From the NCBI RefSeq assembly GCF_001640805.2, contig NC_066842.1, positions 25,323,198 to 25,387,197 on the forward strand: DNA of 64,000 nt. The letters are read 5' to 3'. The DNA is from Lates calcarifer. Its lineage: Eukaryota; Chordata; Actinopteri; Centropomidae. Position numbers and translations under genes: made by a program. Below the pieces are notes generated by a model, which made no database searches, had not been told where the DNA came from, and saw only the letters and a program-made list of their open reading frames with translations. Below are positions 23,490-36,227 of this stretch, one piece after another; position 1 is the first letter of the stretch; each line of letters opens with the position of its first letter.

Positions 23490-23700
23490 GTTTCTATGCT
23501 GGCCCTGCTCTACTGGAGCTACACTGGTTCTTAACATGAAAAATGCATTTCTCCTTTTTCTGCTGTTTTAGGCAATAGAAATTTATTACACATATATAGT
23601 TTTGTATATATTTTTATTAGTTGTCTTTGTTTATGTGCGCACTTATTTTTGTATTGCATCTAGCTGTAGGTGATTGTTAATAAACGATTTGTACATCTTA
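23490..23700 (+). other. Probable tmem231 3' UTR terminal exon
   Basis: A good acceptor (pyrimidine-rich, then CTTGGACAG ending 23489) is followed by about 200 bases and the AATAAA listed next. It also contains a short open reading (MLALLYWSYTGS then stop), so an alternative coding C-terminus cannot be excluded. No other gene nearby would use this exon. Confidence 0.45.
23679..23684 (+). terminator. Polyadenylation signal AATAAA, probable tmem231 3' end
   Basis: AATAAA after a T/A-rich tract, at the end of the presumed last exon. It is the first well-placed signal on the plus strand after the tmem231 stop that also follows a splice acceptor. Confidence 0.5.
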
Positions 23701-24339
23701 ATATTTTGTATCCCCTTTAACCACAAGGCTCTCATTTATTTGCATCTTTAACTGAATTTACAGTCACTGTGCATTTGTACATTCACTGTTCTTGTTAATA
23801 ACCTCATACCATATACCTTCAGCAGAATACACCCGATCAGAGAACCTGACTTGATCTGAGTCTGACTGAGACTCTGAGAAGCTGTTTCTGAGTTTATGAA
23901 ATCAGACAAGCTTGTGAGTTTCTGGTATTTTGGAGGAGAATGTGTGTCTTTATGTGTGTGTGTGTGTGTGTCAGAGCATCAATGTCTGAGTAGAATAGAC
24001 GTCTCAGAGCTACATCTCATCACAGCTAAAGTCAGTTTGTTGCCACTGTGGTGATTTTATCAACAAGAAAACTAAATACATGGAGCAAGTGTGCAGCAGT
24101 GATGAAAACTTTTATTTGACTTCTTTAAAAAGTTTGAGTTTACAGTAATGGTTAATGACTAATAATAATCTAAATTTAAGGAGAGAATTTCTTTGCTAAT
24201 TACACCAGTTTATGACAATCACAGCTCTACTGAGCCATGTATTCCTTAAACCTACAGTAATAATGACTTTGAGCTGTTGTTTGTTTGTTTTACCCTGAAC
24301 TAACACTTCCACATTAGATCAGATTCATTTGTCTTCATC

Positions 24340-24600
24340 AAGACAAATGAAGGTGTTTAAAGCTGCAGTAATTAAAAAACTACTTAAAAAGCCTGAAAAA
24401 CATCCAGATCTTTTAGCAACTATCTACCTTCATCTAACATTCCCTTCATTTCTAAAATTCTTCGAAAAGCCATTGCAAACCAATAAAGTGATTGATTACA
24501 TAGGATTGGTACGTTCGAAGATTACACAGAGTACATTAGAATACATTATAGCACTGAAAGTCACCACTGATCTTCTCATGGCCGCAGACAATGCTAATAT
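24340..24600 (+). mobile_element. L2-like LINE fragment, strongly degraded
   Basis: Reads AAVIKKLLKKPEKHPDLLAT, then FPSFLKFFEKPLQTNKVIDY, ending in KVTTDLLMAADN. These match in order the L2 ORF2 words seen at 22561-22926 (VIKPLLKKP...DPDILA) and the usual following segment of the same reverse transcriptase. It has the opposite orientation to that copy. Confidence 0.7.
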
Positions 24601-24940
24601 TAGCTAGTAACGCTGAACACTCTTAGCATTAACTATAAACGTGATTCTTACAGAATTAAATGACTTGGTCGTGGGTAAGGAAAGAGCATAGGGACTGCTT
24701 CATTACTCAGTCCACTTTAATGACCACTTCAACTGTAGGACAACAGAACATTCTACTCAACATCACCTCACTACTGCATCATATCACTCTGCCAGCCTTA
24801 ACCATCATTAACTTTACAAGCAACGTGCACAATATTATATAGTTCCTGATCCAACTTAAGGAACACAATACAAGATATATGGTGCTGTTGTTACCATTGT
24901 TTAAATTATACAAACCCCTAAATAAACTTAAAAAGATGCA

Positions 24941-25690
24941 AATAATTCAGTGGGACAGATAACAGATACATTCATGGTCAGGCGCAAAGAGATTTTATTT
25001 TTAAAAAGCAGCACTGATAAATAACTTTCCACCTTCACAGTTTGTAACTAGTGAGCTCATTTTGGCCACAGAATGCACTCTTCCCTGCACAAAGTGAATC
25101 TGGTTCAGTGCAAACATTCAGTCACAACATGTTCAGCAGTGCTGTGTTGTCAGTCTGTGAAGTCTTTTGGAGAGTTGTGATATTTTGTGGACCTGCTGCC
25201 AGCAGTCAGTGTGGACCAGAGAACTAAGGTAAATTCAGTCCATTTGAATCCACATTGTTTTCAGCTGGGCATCATGCCAGTGTGGCCTGAAGGCCTGATC
25301 TGTCCCAACAGGAGAGTGTGAACCAGTGATGACGCTCCCACAGAGGAGGAGAGGCCAGTCTGAGGCCAGTGACGTCATTTAGACTGGACATTTGTTTTTA
25401 TATCTGGGAAGGTAAGGAAGCACATTTATACTGCAGAGGTTCGCTTATAGAGTCATTAAAGCTGATCAGCTGACTGAGTGGCTGAGTAGTAGTAAACATG
25501 ATTTGACAGTTCAGTAGTTAGACTGCAGATGTTATTCACCTGCTAACTGTAGATCTGCTTCTGATTACATTCTTTATTTATGTTATCTTTTACTGATTGA
25601 TTAATAACTAATTACACTGACACACCAAATGGGTAGTGTTTTGAGTAGAGTTTGTTTGATAATGATTAAAGATCAAATCATTTAGTCAGT
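24941..25690. repeat. Direct duplication, copy A (partner at 47713-48533)
   Basis: The first ~480 bases are almost identical to 47713-48190: I count two substitutions and one single-base length difference. A middle part (about 25425-25600) is shorter than the partner by many small gaps, then near-identity returns to the end. The block includes a CRE (TGACGTCA, 25370-25377), a TATA-like TTTTATATC and a GGAAG/GTAAGG donor-like site, so it may be promoter- or LTR-derived. I see no TG...CA ends or target-site duplication, and no coding frame worth naming. Confidence 0.85.
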
Positions 25691-26880
25691 TCAGCAGTTA
25701 TTACTTAAAAATGTCGGCAGCAATACAAAGTAAAAATATGAATCAATATTCTAAATTTGCATCAAAAGGGTGTCACAAAAGGTTTATAGACACTAGCTCT
25801 AATCCCACAGATACAAACTGTTCACTTGCTCCAGTTTGACTGATCATTATGTAATTGTCAGTCATTGCATTTATCCTGTGTTGGAAGATTATATTTAATA
25901 AACATCTTTATTTAGACCACTTACTTACTTGACTTATCTGCTCCACTGAAATAGAAACAGAGATCAATTTAATCAAGAAGTCATTATTTCTGTTCATGAG
26001 ACTACTGATTTAGTTTATGTATTTTCTTTAAATAGAATCTTGTGCCCCAATACGAAGTAGCAATTTTCACTACTTGTAGCTCAAGTCATCGACATCTGAC
26101 AAAAAGTCAACTTGTATTGACACAGGAATTAACGTGTGGTAAAACTAAAGAAGGATTATCAGACATAATACCAGGTGCCAGTGACAGTGGGGTTAATGCA
26201 GGTTCCATGATGGCACATTGATACTCTGTTTTTACATTTATTGTGACTTTATTTGAATATATATTGTCGCATATTTTAGACATATACAATGTTTTAAGTA
26301 TTGTGAGAATATATTTTTCAATGTACTGAAATATATTCATCAGGTTTTTACTTACATGTCAATACTTGTCTTTTCTGTTTGTGATATCAAATGTCTGAAC
26401 TAATGGCAGCTTTAAAACTAAATGTAGAGCCTTTTAACTTTTACACAGTGTTAATGACAGTTTTGTGCTAATTAAGCTGAAATCTAATTACAGGTAATAT
26501 TAACTTGGTACATTACATCAAAATTTAAGATAAAGGCTTTCTTATAAAATATCTGTAGAATGTCCTGCTTTTGACTTAAGTAAAGATATAAGTTACATTT
26601 TATACTTGTGATGTCCAAAGGATATGAACAAAGGATTGCATTCATATTTGGTTTGACACTGAGTGATGTGTGGAGGTGTGTTATATTTGTTCTTCCTATC
26701 TCATCATATTACGATGATCTTATCTTTATTTGCTTCTGCTTTTTGTGTTTATAGGGTCTTATAAGCCCACGCAGGCTGGACAGCTTTTGATTTATTGAAA
26801 TAAAATTTCCTACCTAACAGTACCAGTACATAGCTTTAGGTGATAGACAAGAAGTAAATCAAAATAAAACCACGTAATTT

Positions 26881-27640
26881 CCTGTTCCCACTAGGGGGCA
26901 CTAAGTGTATGACCGAATATTGGCATATAGATGTCCTCAGGCCGTATGAAGATTGGAGTAGACTGGACAATGCATGTTTGAGTTACATCAACTTCCTGGT
27001 TCATGGTGAAGAATCGAAATTTGCCATGCCGCCAGGCTAACGTCATTTGATGGAAATTCACCATTTTCACAATGTAGCATCATCAGGGTGTTAAGCCTTT
27101 TCTGACCAAATTTGATCTAGATGGGGTCAACTTGGTAGTAACAATACACTGAAGTATAAAACATGTAATTTCCTGTTGCCAGTAGGTGGTGCTATCACTA
27201 TACCTGAATATTGGCATGTAGATGTCTTCAGGCCAAGACTCTTATCATTCATGAGAAATTTGAGGCAGATTGGACAATGTATGTGTGAGCTATAGCAATT
27301 TTCCTGTTGGAATTTTTTAGGGGGCGCTATGGAGTGATTTTGCAACATCAATATGTCAGACCCCTGTGTTCAGGCCAGGGTTATTATCAAACACGGGCCA
27401 ATTTCTCCTCCATGGCGAACCATCAAAATTCGCAATGCCGCCATGTACATGCTGTTCAGCGAAAAGTCACAGTTTTCATAATACTGCATCTTCAAGTTCT
27501 TAAGGATTTTCTGACCAAATTTGAAGTTGATCTGGTCAACCCAGGAATACATCAAAGTATTAAATATGACATTTCCTGTTGCCAGTAGGTGACGCTATGA
27601 CTATGCCTGAATATTGGCATGTATATGTGTAGAGAGAAAT
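26881..27640. repeat. Tandem array of about four incomplete monomers
   Basis: The phrase CCTGTTGCCAGTAGGTGG (with variants) starts units at about 26881, 27172, 27303 and 27574. Each is followed by an AATATTGGCATGTAGATGTC-like phrase and, in the longer units, by TTTTCTGACCAAATTTGA. Spacing of 291, 131 and 271 bases shows one unit is partial. I know this monomer as widespread in fish, but do not know which element class it belongs to. Confidence 0.7.
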
Positions 27641-28489
27641 ATGTAGAGAAATGAATTAACTGCCAAATTATTCAAATTCAAATTCCATTTTCTCAATGCA
27701 ATTATTCAAATTAAAAATACAGTTTCAAATAATGTAATTCAAATTCAAAATGTTTCAAGTGATACATATTTCAGCCCATACTAGATCTGTAGTGATACAG
27801 TGTGTGTTTCCCTCTAGGTTTCCATGGTAAAGTCAGTGTATAGTATGTAAATAGACTTTTACTGTGGAATAGTTTAAGGTGGAAGTCAATAGTATATGAT
27901 AATAAAATAAACATGAATGTGGACACTGCCCAAAACAATGGGTATAACTCATAGGCAGACAAAGCAACAAATCACTTCTACAACTGTTTTGAAGAAAATA
28001 AGTAGAAATAATAATATTATAATAATAATATTCCCTATTATAATGTACAGGAGTCCTTATTGGGTGACAGATATGGTGAAGTGAGGTTGTTCTGTTGCTC
28101 GGATGTGTCAAATTTACCTTACTGTAAACAGTGACAACTTTATAAGGCAAAATGCAAAGATGGAAATATGGGTCTCAGAAACAGGAGACAAGTCAATGTC
28201 AGTGTCTTCCAGTTTAAGTTTAGCAATGCTGCTGCTGTCAGGACCACATGCTGCCTATCATCTATCATCTATGTACCTGTTTATTGTCAGTGAAAATCAT
28301 CGTAACAGATCACTGACAACACCAAACAGATGTTGACTTTCAAATTAAATTTGGTTTTAAATGACTCAGCTGTTATTGGCGATAATGTTGCTGTTACCGA
28401 AACAGCATAAAATAAAACTGGACTATCTCTTTTTAAACACAGCATGAACAGCGTCATAAGTACAAACCACAGGATCTGTGAGAAATTAT

Positions 28490-28830
28490 TTCAGGCCTTT
28501 CCTGTATTCCTGTTTCCTGATGGGCGCGGAGTGAAAAAAGGATGGAATGGGTTTTCAGGATCGTATGCTACGATGAGTACCACACAACTACTAGCTCTTT
28601 GAGATTTGAGAGGTTTTGGGAGACCGCTTATTTTTGAAGCAGTGTATGTAATATGGGACATGTTTGTTTGTGAATAGCAGAGAGTCTTTGCTGTCAGTGT
28701 GTGTGGATTTTCGAGTGCTAATAACCTCCTTCTTTGTCTTACTAACATTCAGCTGGAGAGAATTACTGTTACACCACTGTATGATATGAACCGTTGGCTC
28801 ATCACAGAGTTTTAGTCATTAAGGAGTTTA
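28490..28830 (-). mobile_element. LINE reverse transcriptase fragment (Rex/L2-like)
   Basis: On the minus strand a short block reads IIQWCNSNSLQLNVSKTKK, the ORF2 motif (W-C ... LxLNxxKTKE) that follows the reverse transcriptase catalytic box in Rex/CR1/L2 LINEs. The rest is too degraded to classify. Confidence 0.6.
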
Positions 28831-30043
28831 AGTATATCATTTGGGGATGGAGGAAACATCCCACAGGTTTGCCTCTTGGCCTCGTAGAAGAATCAGAAAA
28901 TCCAACCCGTCTTCATAAAATCCAGGTTTGTTATAATATTTCACATTCTCTTTATATCTGACCCATGTAAGTGAACTAAGATGTGCTAGTTAAGTAAAAT
29001 CAGTTTGTAACTGTTGTTTTTATTCTCTTTAAGGAAACTGTACTCAATAGGGCAAATTGCTTTTGCCCCCAAAAAGGTTTTGACCTTTCAAAATTAATAT
29101 TTGATCCATGTCTCTTTTGTAATTATTTTGAGCCTTAAAATGGAATTTATTTTTTAAAGACAGACAGGCTGACATGCTGCAGGTAGGTGACAGCTGCTGT
29201 ACTGTCCTAAAGGAGTGGAGAGGCCAGGCGTGTCCTAGGGTGAAACCTGATCTGACAGAGGTTAGTCAAAATTGATATTTATATTTGCTATATATTTTAT
29301 TTTTTACAAGCTGAACTTGCCTTTATTGTTACCTAACCTTTATAGTGAGATTTAAATTATTTTCATTAATTTCAGTTTTACATTTTGTCTTTGATTAGTT
29401 GCGTATCTCTTAATGACATTACTTCCGTTACTTCATGAGCATAGTTCAGTCTTTGATCAGCACAGAGCAAAGAGAAAGAGTAAGTAAGTTTTAATTCATA
29501 TAAAACTATTTATCATCTGTAGGTTAGTTTAATTACGGGCATTAAGGATTATTTCTTGTTGAGAGATTGTAGCTTATGTTCCATATGCGGGAGAGACGAG
29601 CGCTTCAAATAACTTTTAAACTCTCTGAATGAGAAATATTCAAATTTTTAGATACATAAGTAAAAACACTTCAGTTCCATGGGATAACCTTCACTACAAT
29701 CAGTGAGAGAGCCAGTAAGCTGGACTGTGGCACTAGAAAGCTGCCATGTGCTCGTTGCGTCATCCACCATTTTATGTGTTATGGGGACTTTTCCTCCCCA
29801 TATTGTTGAGCTTTAATCTTAAACTGTGAGCAGTCACACCTGCCTTTTGGATTAAATATGTATAAAAATAAAAAGATTAAGTATTTATAAAATAGCATTG
29901 ATTTATGAATGCAAATGTTTTTTGAAGACTGTGCCTCGACACAGTTCTGTCTCTTTCAGCTCTGCAGACAGTTCCTTTGACCTCATGGGTTAGTTTTCGC
30001 TGGTGTGTGCCTTTCCAAAACATGTCCAATAAATTGAATTTAC

Positions 30044-30045
<2 letters not shown>

Positions 30046-30134
<89 letters not shown>
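30046..30134. repeat. (TA)n(TG)n microsatellite
   Basis: Long TA run with minor interruptions, then TG units. A few more TA units follow around 30150-30182. Confidence 0.9.
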
Positions 30135-30479
30135 ATCAATTGGGGATCACTGTATATATATCACTGTATATATATATATATTCTATAATGCAGTTTTGGC
30201 TTTGTCAGTATGTGGCATTGAGTGTGAATTTATGAGAGAAAAAATTGATTGTTTTGATTTTAGCATAAGGCTGCAACATTAACTTCTACAGTTCACATAA
30301 TCATTGATAGTGATGGGATCACTCTAACTAAAAAGAAATGTTGCTGTTGAGTTTTATAATGTAAAATTCAATTGCTGTGAGCACCACAACTGATGTTCCG
30401 TTTGTCACTATTGTACTGAAGTTTCAGCCCCTGGACAGCTATTTGCACGTCCTCAGCTAAGTCTTATCAACACAGAAAG

Positions 30480-30810
30480 ATGAGGGCCTATAAAGTGACT
30501 TTCACAATCCTGGTCATGCTGGCTGGTGAGTGTCCACCCTCAGTTCATTATCAATCCTCAGTTTGAGGGCACCATAAATGTGTCTCTTAATGAAGACAAT
30601 GAGCCTGTTAGTGCACATTAAACTGTTTGTCTCTCTTGTTCCACTGTCTCCTCTACAGGGATGGTTCACAGGAGAAACACTCCCCCTATCACCATCAGCA
30701 GCAGGGACGTTCAGACCAAACATGACACGTCTCGCACCAACCTCATTATCTTGTCAAAGGTCTCTGTCTTGAATGTTACCCAGACCCGGGACCCAAAGAA
30801 CAACAACTAA
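30480..30810 (+). CDS. Possible small secreted-protein gene, two coding exons (65 residues), unidentified
   Basis: Exon 1 (30480-30525) starts at an ATG with A at -3 and encodes a typical signal-peptide start (MRAYKVTFTILVMLA). It ends at a strong donor (GCTG/GTGAGT). Exon 2 (30659-30810) follows a pyrimidine tract and CTCTACAG, and keeps the frame to TAA at 30808-30810. A second strong donor (AAG/GTAGGT) follows three bases after the stop, so the mRNA may continue into a 3' UTR exon. The mature part would be about 48 residues, basic, without cysteines, with one N-glycosylation sequon (NVT). I do not recognise it. It could be a species-restricted peptide gene or the remains of a larger gene whose frame has broken at the TAA. 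Confidence 0.35.
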
Positions 30811-31215
30811 AGGTAGGTTAACAATATAAACTATTCTCATGGTTACCAACAGAAAAAAGCAGAAATAAAACAGTAACAAAATGACTGATTGACTGATTTC
30901 AGCATCATTATTATTATTACGTATAACAACCTGACAGTGTTTGAGTACAACAGCTGTCCCTGGTATTTTCTCTTTCTCAAAGCAGACAGCTGCCCTTTCT
31001 GAAAAATGCCAGCTCACACCTTTTTTGTGCCTTTATGCCTTTCCTGTTTTGACAACATGTTTCCTATCTGCTGGTAACAAAAAAAAAAAAAAAAAAACAG
31101 TGGCTCAGTTGCATAGTTTAAAAAAAAAAGTTAGAATCTCAGATTTAAGTGAACTTGAGACTAATAACTGGTTTTAATAGCCTGAACACAAACTGGCAGC
31201 AGTGGCCAATTAGGA

Positions 31216-31244
31216 CAAATAAATAAATAAATAAATAAATAAAT
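31216..31244. repeat. (AAAT)n microsatellite
   Basis: About seven AAAT units. Confidence 0.9.
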
Positions 31245-32629
31245 CTAAGTATATCTCCAATTAGAAAGACTTTCTACATTTGAAGAATTGGTGTAAATGT
31301 CTTGCTTTGTTGATCCACCTCTACTGAGATGATATTAAATACAAATGTGCTCTCCTCCATTAGATGAAAAGGAGACACCAGTGGATCCAAAGGGAGAAGA
31401 TCCAGGCTCATAGCAACAATGTCACAGGAAATCCTTATTAACTGCAGCTCTGTATAGCTGCTGAGTTTGTTTTGTTTTTTGTTATGGTACATTTCAGTAG
31501 GTACATTACATATATTCCATGGTACATTATATACATGAATTATTAATATAGTATAGCTGGTAGGATTTTAAAGTTTCTTACTTTGGTAAAGTATCAAGGA
31601 CTAAATACAGCATAGAAATAGTTGTAGATAGAAAATAAAACTTAAATGTAAGATTTAAGGTTTTAGATTTAGATCACATTTTAGAGTTTAAATTAAGATT
31701 TCTTCTTTGAGTAATGGATTTAGTACAGTAATCAAAATGATGATCTAAATGTTCTAAAGAGGAAAATAAGCCACAAACAGCCTAAGATACAGAATGATTG
31801 CTCTGTATCAAACAGACAAAATTATCATTAATTTGTAGTCCTCTGTTTTCTTGTGAGAAAACATCTGGCCAGTGTAATAAAAGTCCTGCACAGCTGCATG
31901 AAGTATGAACAAAACTGAAAAAAGTCATGATGCCACAAAATGTTGCAATTTATAATGATAAACCACTGATTGTGTTGTGAAGGTACAAAGTGAATGTGAA
32001 AATAAAAATGCCACTGTACGGTATCAAAAATAGATTTTCTTGTTATAATGAAATGTACTAATTAAAGTTTATTATCACAAATCCTGAAAGTGTCACTGCT
32101 CATTAATGTAATTTTAATGAATGAATGATGTAAGAACTGATTTGTGTTTAATGTGTTTAATCTTCAGCCAATGACTGCCAAAATCTCCCTCCTAGATTAA
32201 TTTTTTGTCATTATTATTATAATAATAATTATTAATAATAACACTCAGACTATATACCCTACAAAACGAGTAATTAACTAATGACACATGGGTGACACAG
32301 AAAACACATGGGATAAAGGAAACAAAACCACAAGAGACATGCAAGGAGGGTAATTTCAAAATAAACAGGAAATGGAGTCTCACATAAGGATGATCATAAG
32401 TATTAATATGAATAATGTAATATTTATTATTAATAATAATAAAGATGTAATTGTACAGCACTGTATATAAGAAAAGTGCTGTGCAGAAAATGGTTGGGAT
32501 CTGTATCTGTTTATTAAAGCACAAGGTAAAACAGTAAAACAGGACCAAAAAACGGTTAAAATGGTTTTTAAAAGACACAGTTATAAGAAAATATATTTAT
32601 CATTGACAGCTAATGTGACTGTATTTTTT

Positions 32630-32663
32630 TTTATTTTATTTTATTATTATTATTATTATTATT
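32630..32663. repeat. (ATT)n microsatellite
   Basis: T-rich run followed by ATT units; similar ATA/ATT runs occur at 32205-32245 and 32420-32445. Confidence 0.85.
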
Positions 32664-33253
32664 TTAAGAAAATTAGTTACAGAACTGCATGGCTGGAAGG
32701 GAAGGCAAAATAAAAAGCCACAGGAAAACACTTTCCACAATAGTTGATATTATTTTTTATGTTCATCCATCCATCCAAAAGTTACATATTTGTCAGTTTA
32801 AGTCTTACACCAAATACCTCAAAGTATGTGTCTGCATAATTTTCCAGGTAATTTAATAGGTTTTTGAAAATAACAGCATTAGCATTCAACAATGATAAAG
32901 GATAACAAAAATATCTTTAATATTTTTGTGTTTACATCCCTCCCATCTTTTTTTAAACTGCTGCTTTAAACATATCAAGAAGTGTAAGTCCTGAAATATC
33001 CAGTAATTTAAATACACTTCTTACTGAATGTCATCCAGTCCTGAAGCCTTAGAGTTCTTCATTTTCTGTAGATTTTTTAAGCTCTTCCAGAGACAAAGTG
33101 GCTCTGTTCTCAGTCCTCTCTTAATCCTTACACCTTGTTAATATGTGACTACACCTCAGGCACTTTCAGCAAAATGCACCTGACCACAGAAACTGACTTT
33201 GACTTTGACTGAGACACAAGGCAGCTGTTTCTGTGCTTCACTGATACATAGTG

Positions 33254-33276
33254 TACACACACACACATGCATGCAC

Positions 33277-33332
<56 letters not shown>

Positions 33333-33351
33333 ACACATACATACACATACA
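33254..33351. repeat. (AC)n microsatellite, imperfect ends
   Basis: A long AC core with AT and GC interruptions at both sides. Val/Cys-rich and His/Thr-rich frames over it are artefacts. Confidence 0.9.
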
Positions 33352-33744
33352 TCTTCTATAATCTTTGTTTTCACTTCATGCTGACTGAGGAAATCCTGCT
33401 GTACTCTGAGGGAGGATAATCTGCAGTGCAAGTCATGGTTTTCATTTTCAGTCTTCCCTGAACTCACTGTCGCAGGAGATGTTTGTTAGCCTGTGAGCAT
33501 GTTCACTATTGGTTTGGTGTGTGTGTGTATGTGCGTGTTCAGGGTGGGGGGCCTCTGGACCAGTACCACTGTATTAGCTCATTTAAGCCACTCAGTCTGC
33601 CAGTTTAAGTCAGAGTCACACCCTGTGTGCTCAACTACAAAACCAAAAGTCCTCCTCTATCCTTCAGACGTTTGAACCAAAAAGATTTTTTCCTGAATCA
33701 GCAGAAACCAAATAACTCAACCTTGTCTGATATAACAGTGTTGT

Positions 33745-34160
33745 GGTAAGTAAGTCAGGCTAGGTTTCAGCACAATAACTTGATCAGGTTTAGAGGGAGA
33801 TCATGGTTTGGGTCAAAATAATTACTTTGTTAAGGTTACAGGATGTTTGTAACCATGGTTACAACAATAAACACATGCCCGAGGTCACAGAGCAGTGGGA
33901 GTAAAAGACACAGTGTTGACTGTTGGTCTGAAACAGGAAACAAACACTGGTCTCTATTCATCCACTCCGACCCAAATGCTAACCTTGACAGAATCCCAAA
34001 AGTTATTAGGCTTCGTTCTCTCACAGTCGTGAATGATGTTGAGGTAAGTGAAAACTGACCTGGGAACCATGAATGTCTATAGAAAGTTTCATGATCATCT
34101 TAATCACATACAATCTGTCCAAATACTTGTTGAAATATTAAAGTCTGGACTGACCCAAAC
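33745..34160. repeat. Dispersed fish repeat
   Basis: Contains ordered phrases I know from a common fish interspersed repeat: AACTTGATCAGGTTTAGAGG, ATCATGGTTTGGGTCAAAAT, CTTTGTTAAGGTTACAGG, then CATCCACTCCGACCCAAATG and CATGAATGTCTATAGAAAGT. The exon-like reading at 33900-34043 is explained by it. Confidence 0.5.
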
Positions 34161-36139
34161 TGGTCCATCACGTTTCAGACAAACTAAGAAACATCAGTTG
34201 AACCAGTGTGTTACAGTGAATAATGGAACCATCACACACTGTTACAGAGGCTGTGTCTATTGTTTAAAAGCAGAGCACTGTTTTCTTTTTTTACACCTTA
34301 CTGTGGCTGTTTCAGACTCATTCCACATTGGTGCCTGAGGGCAAAGTCAGCTTCCCACCCCCATTCTTCCCCCGCTCCTCTCTCTCCATCCAGGCTTTTA
34401 CCAATGACCACAGAACTTTGGATTTGGCTGCAGAGAGCAGAGGGACAGGATATGAGTCTGGCCCATACAGGAACCAGGTGTATCCTTTTTCAGTGTTGTA
34501 TTCTTTTTCTCTGAATAAATCTCATGATCAAGTCTGTCTCCCTTCTAGTTCATTCACCAAGGCCCCGGGGACAACTGTGTATCATCACTGAAACATGCAG
34601 TTGTTAGACATGCTGTTAGAGAAAACCAATCCACAGCCTCTTTAATTCACATGTCCCAAGACAATTTTCCAACCCAGTCCCTAAAAGTGTTAGAAATGAA
34701 ATCATATCAGCTACTGAGCCAACACATCGATCTCCATGACAACTGCGAAACAACGTCATCCTCTGATAAAAACCATACAACATAAATTCACTTTGCATTT
34801 AATTCACTGAGTGATCAGAAGCCAACTCCTCCTCACACAATGTAGAACCTGCAGGTGTAAAGTATCATGGACCTGTTACACCACCATCTGCTGTCAGACA
34901 CTCATGCACACGCCTTATGACCTGACACACAGACACCAACATGTCCCTCCCCTTCATCCTCCACCTGCTCTGATGGAGGGTGTGAGTAAAACACAGGGGG
35001 TCTTCAGTTACAATACACTGGGTTTGATTGGATTGAAATCTGGTACACTTACGTTTACATGCTGTGTCTGATGGCTGTATATGTTTATGTACTGCAAATG
35101 ACTAATACCTGAAATCAGTTAGTTACTCAATCATTAGGTAGTGAGTATAGTTATGAGTATGTCTTACTCCAACACTTTCCAGAGAGAAATACTTTATATA
35201 CAACTGATGATCTGATGACTGCAGCTTCTTTGTAAGTATAGTTTTACAGGCAGGATTTACATTGAGCTGACATTCCTGTGTCAGCCTCAAATAAATGTTT
35301 TACAAAACATTTCTTAAGAGGTAGTGGCAGCAAAAGTATTTATAGCATGTTCATAGGTCAAAATAGAGCCACTATACTGTTTACAAGTAACAGTCCTGTA
35401 TTAGAGTTGTTGCTTCAGTAAAAGTACATAAGTATCAGCAAAATGCACTCAAGTAAACGCCATCTATTCATGTAATTAGCATTTATTTAACATTTACAAT
35501 TTAAACCATTTGCTAACAATAGGTGTCAAATAAATTTAGTGAAGTAAAACTAAAATATATCCCTCTAAAAAAGTAAAAAGGGAAAATGCCTTCCAGTAAA
35601 TTTATTTAGTTACAGTACACTCTAACCAGCAGTATGAAGTTATGAGTTGTTACATGCTGTGTATTAAACTGTAATGTCTTGAGCTTTCAAACAGAAATAT
35701 GTTGTTAGTTGTTATTTCAAAGTTTTACATTGGTAACTTTTTGAATTCAGGATTTTATGACAGAGTATAACAACCGCCCAATGTTACACTGATTTATTAG
35801 AAACTAAAATGTCATATGGTTAAAAAAAAATCATGTATATCAATACATATAAAATTTTCATTTTTGTCATTGAAAATTAATTGACTCAGTAAAATATAAT
35901 TAAAGCATTAGAAATAACATACAGTAACTGTTAAACCAGCTGGAATATATAATCTGAACTATTCAGAGAAACCTCACAGAGCTGAATCTTTTTATAGAGA
36001 ATGTCTGTTTTTACAAGGCAGCACTGCCAGAAAAGACGAACCAAAGTGACAAACACACCTCAGCCATGCATCCAGGTCCTGCCCCTTGGGCACTTGGATT
36101 GCTCACAGCTGAGAATGAGTAAGGCAGGGAGCTCGAAGA

Positions 36140-36205
36140 CTTAGACTTAGACAGACTTTATTGATCCCTTTGGGATGACTCCCTCGGGGAAATTACGTAA
36201 AGAGC
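36140..36205. repeat. Rex/CR1-type 3'-end scrap
   Basis: The phrase TTTATTGATCCCTTTGGGAT followed by CCTCGGGGAAATTA is the 3' terminal signature shared by many fish Rex/CR1-like retroelements; only the tail is present. Confidence 0.6.
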
Positions 36206-36227
36206 GAACACCGCCTGAAGTCACTTC

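Larger units (their letters stand above)
23701..30479. other. Intergenic stretch with repeats only
   Basis: Apart from the LINE pieces, duplication copy A and tandem array listed separately, I see only AT-rich sequence. Open frames here are short and lack splice context or family similarity. Confidence 0.5.

Noticed and set aside
33149..33467. Val/Cys- and His/Thr-rich frames
   Set aside because: AC microsatellite artefacts on both strands.
33843..34058. Exon-like segment ending in a GTAAGT donor
   Set aside because: The phrases belong to a dispersed fish repeat, which explains the readable frame.
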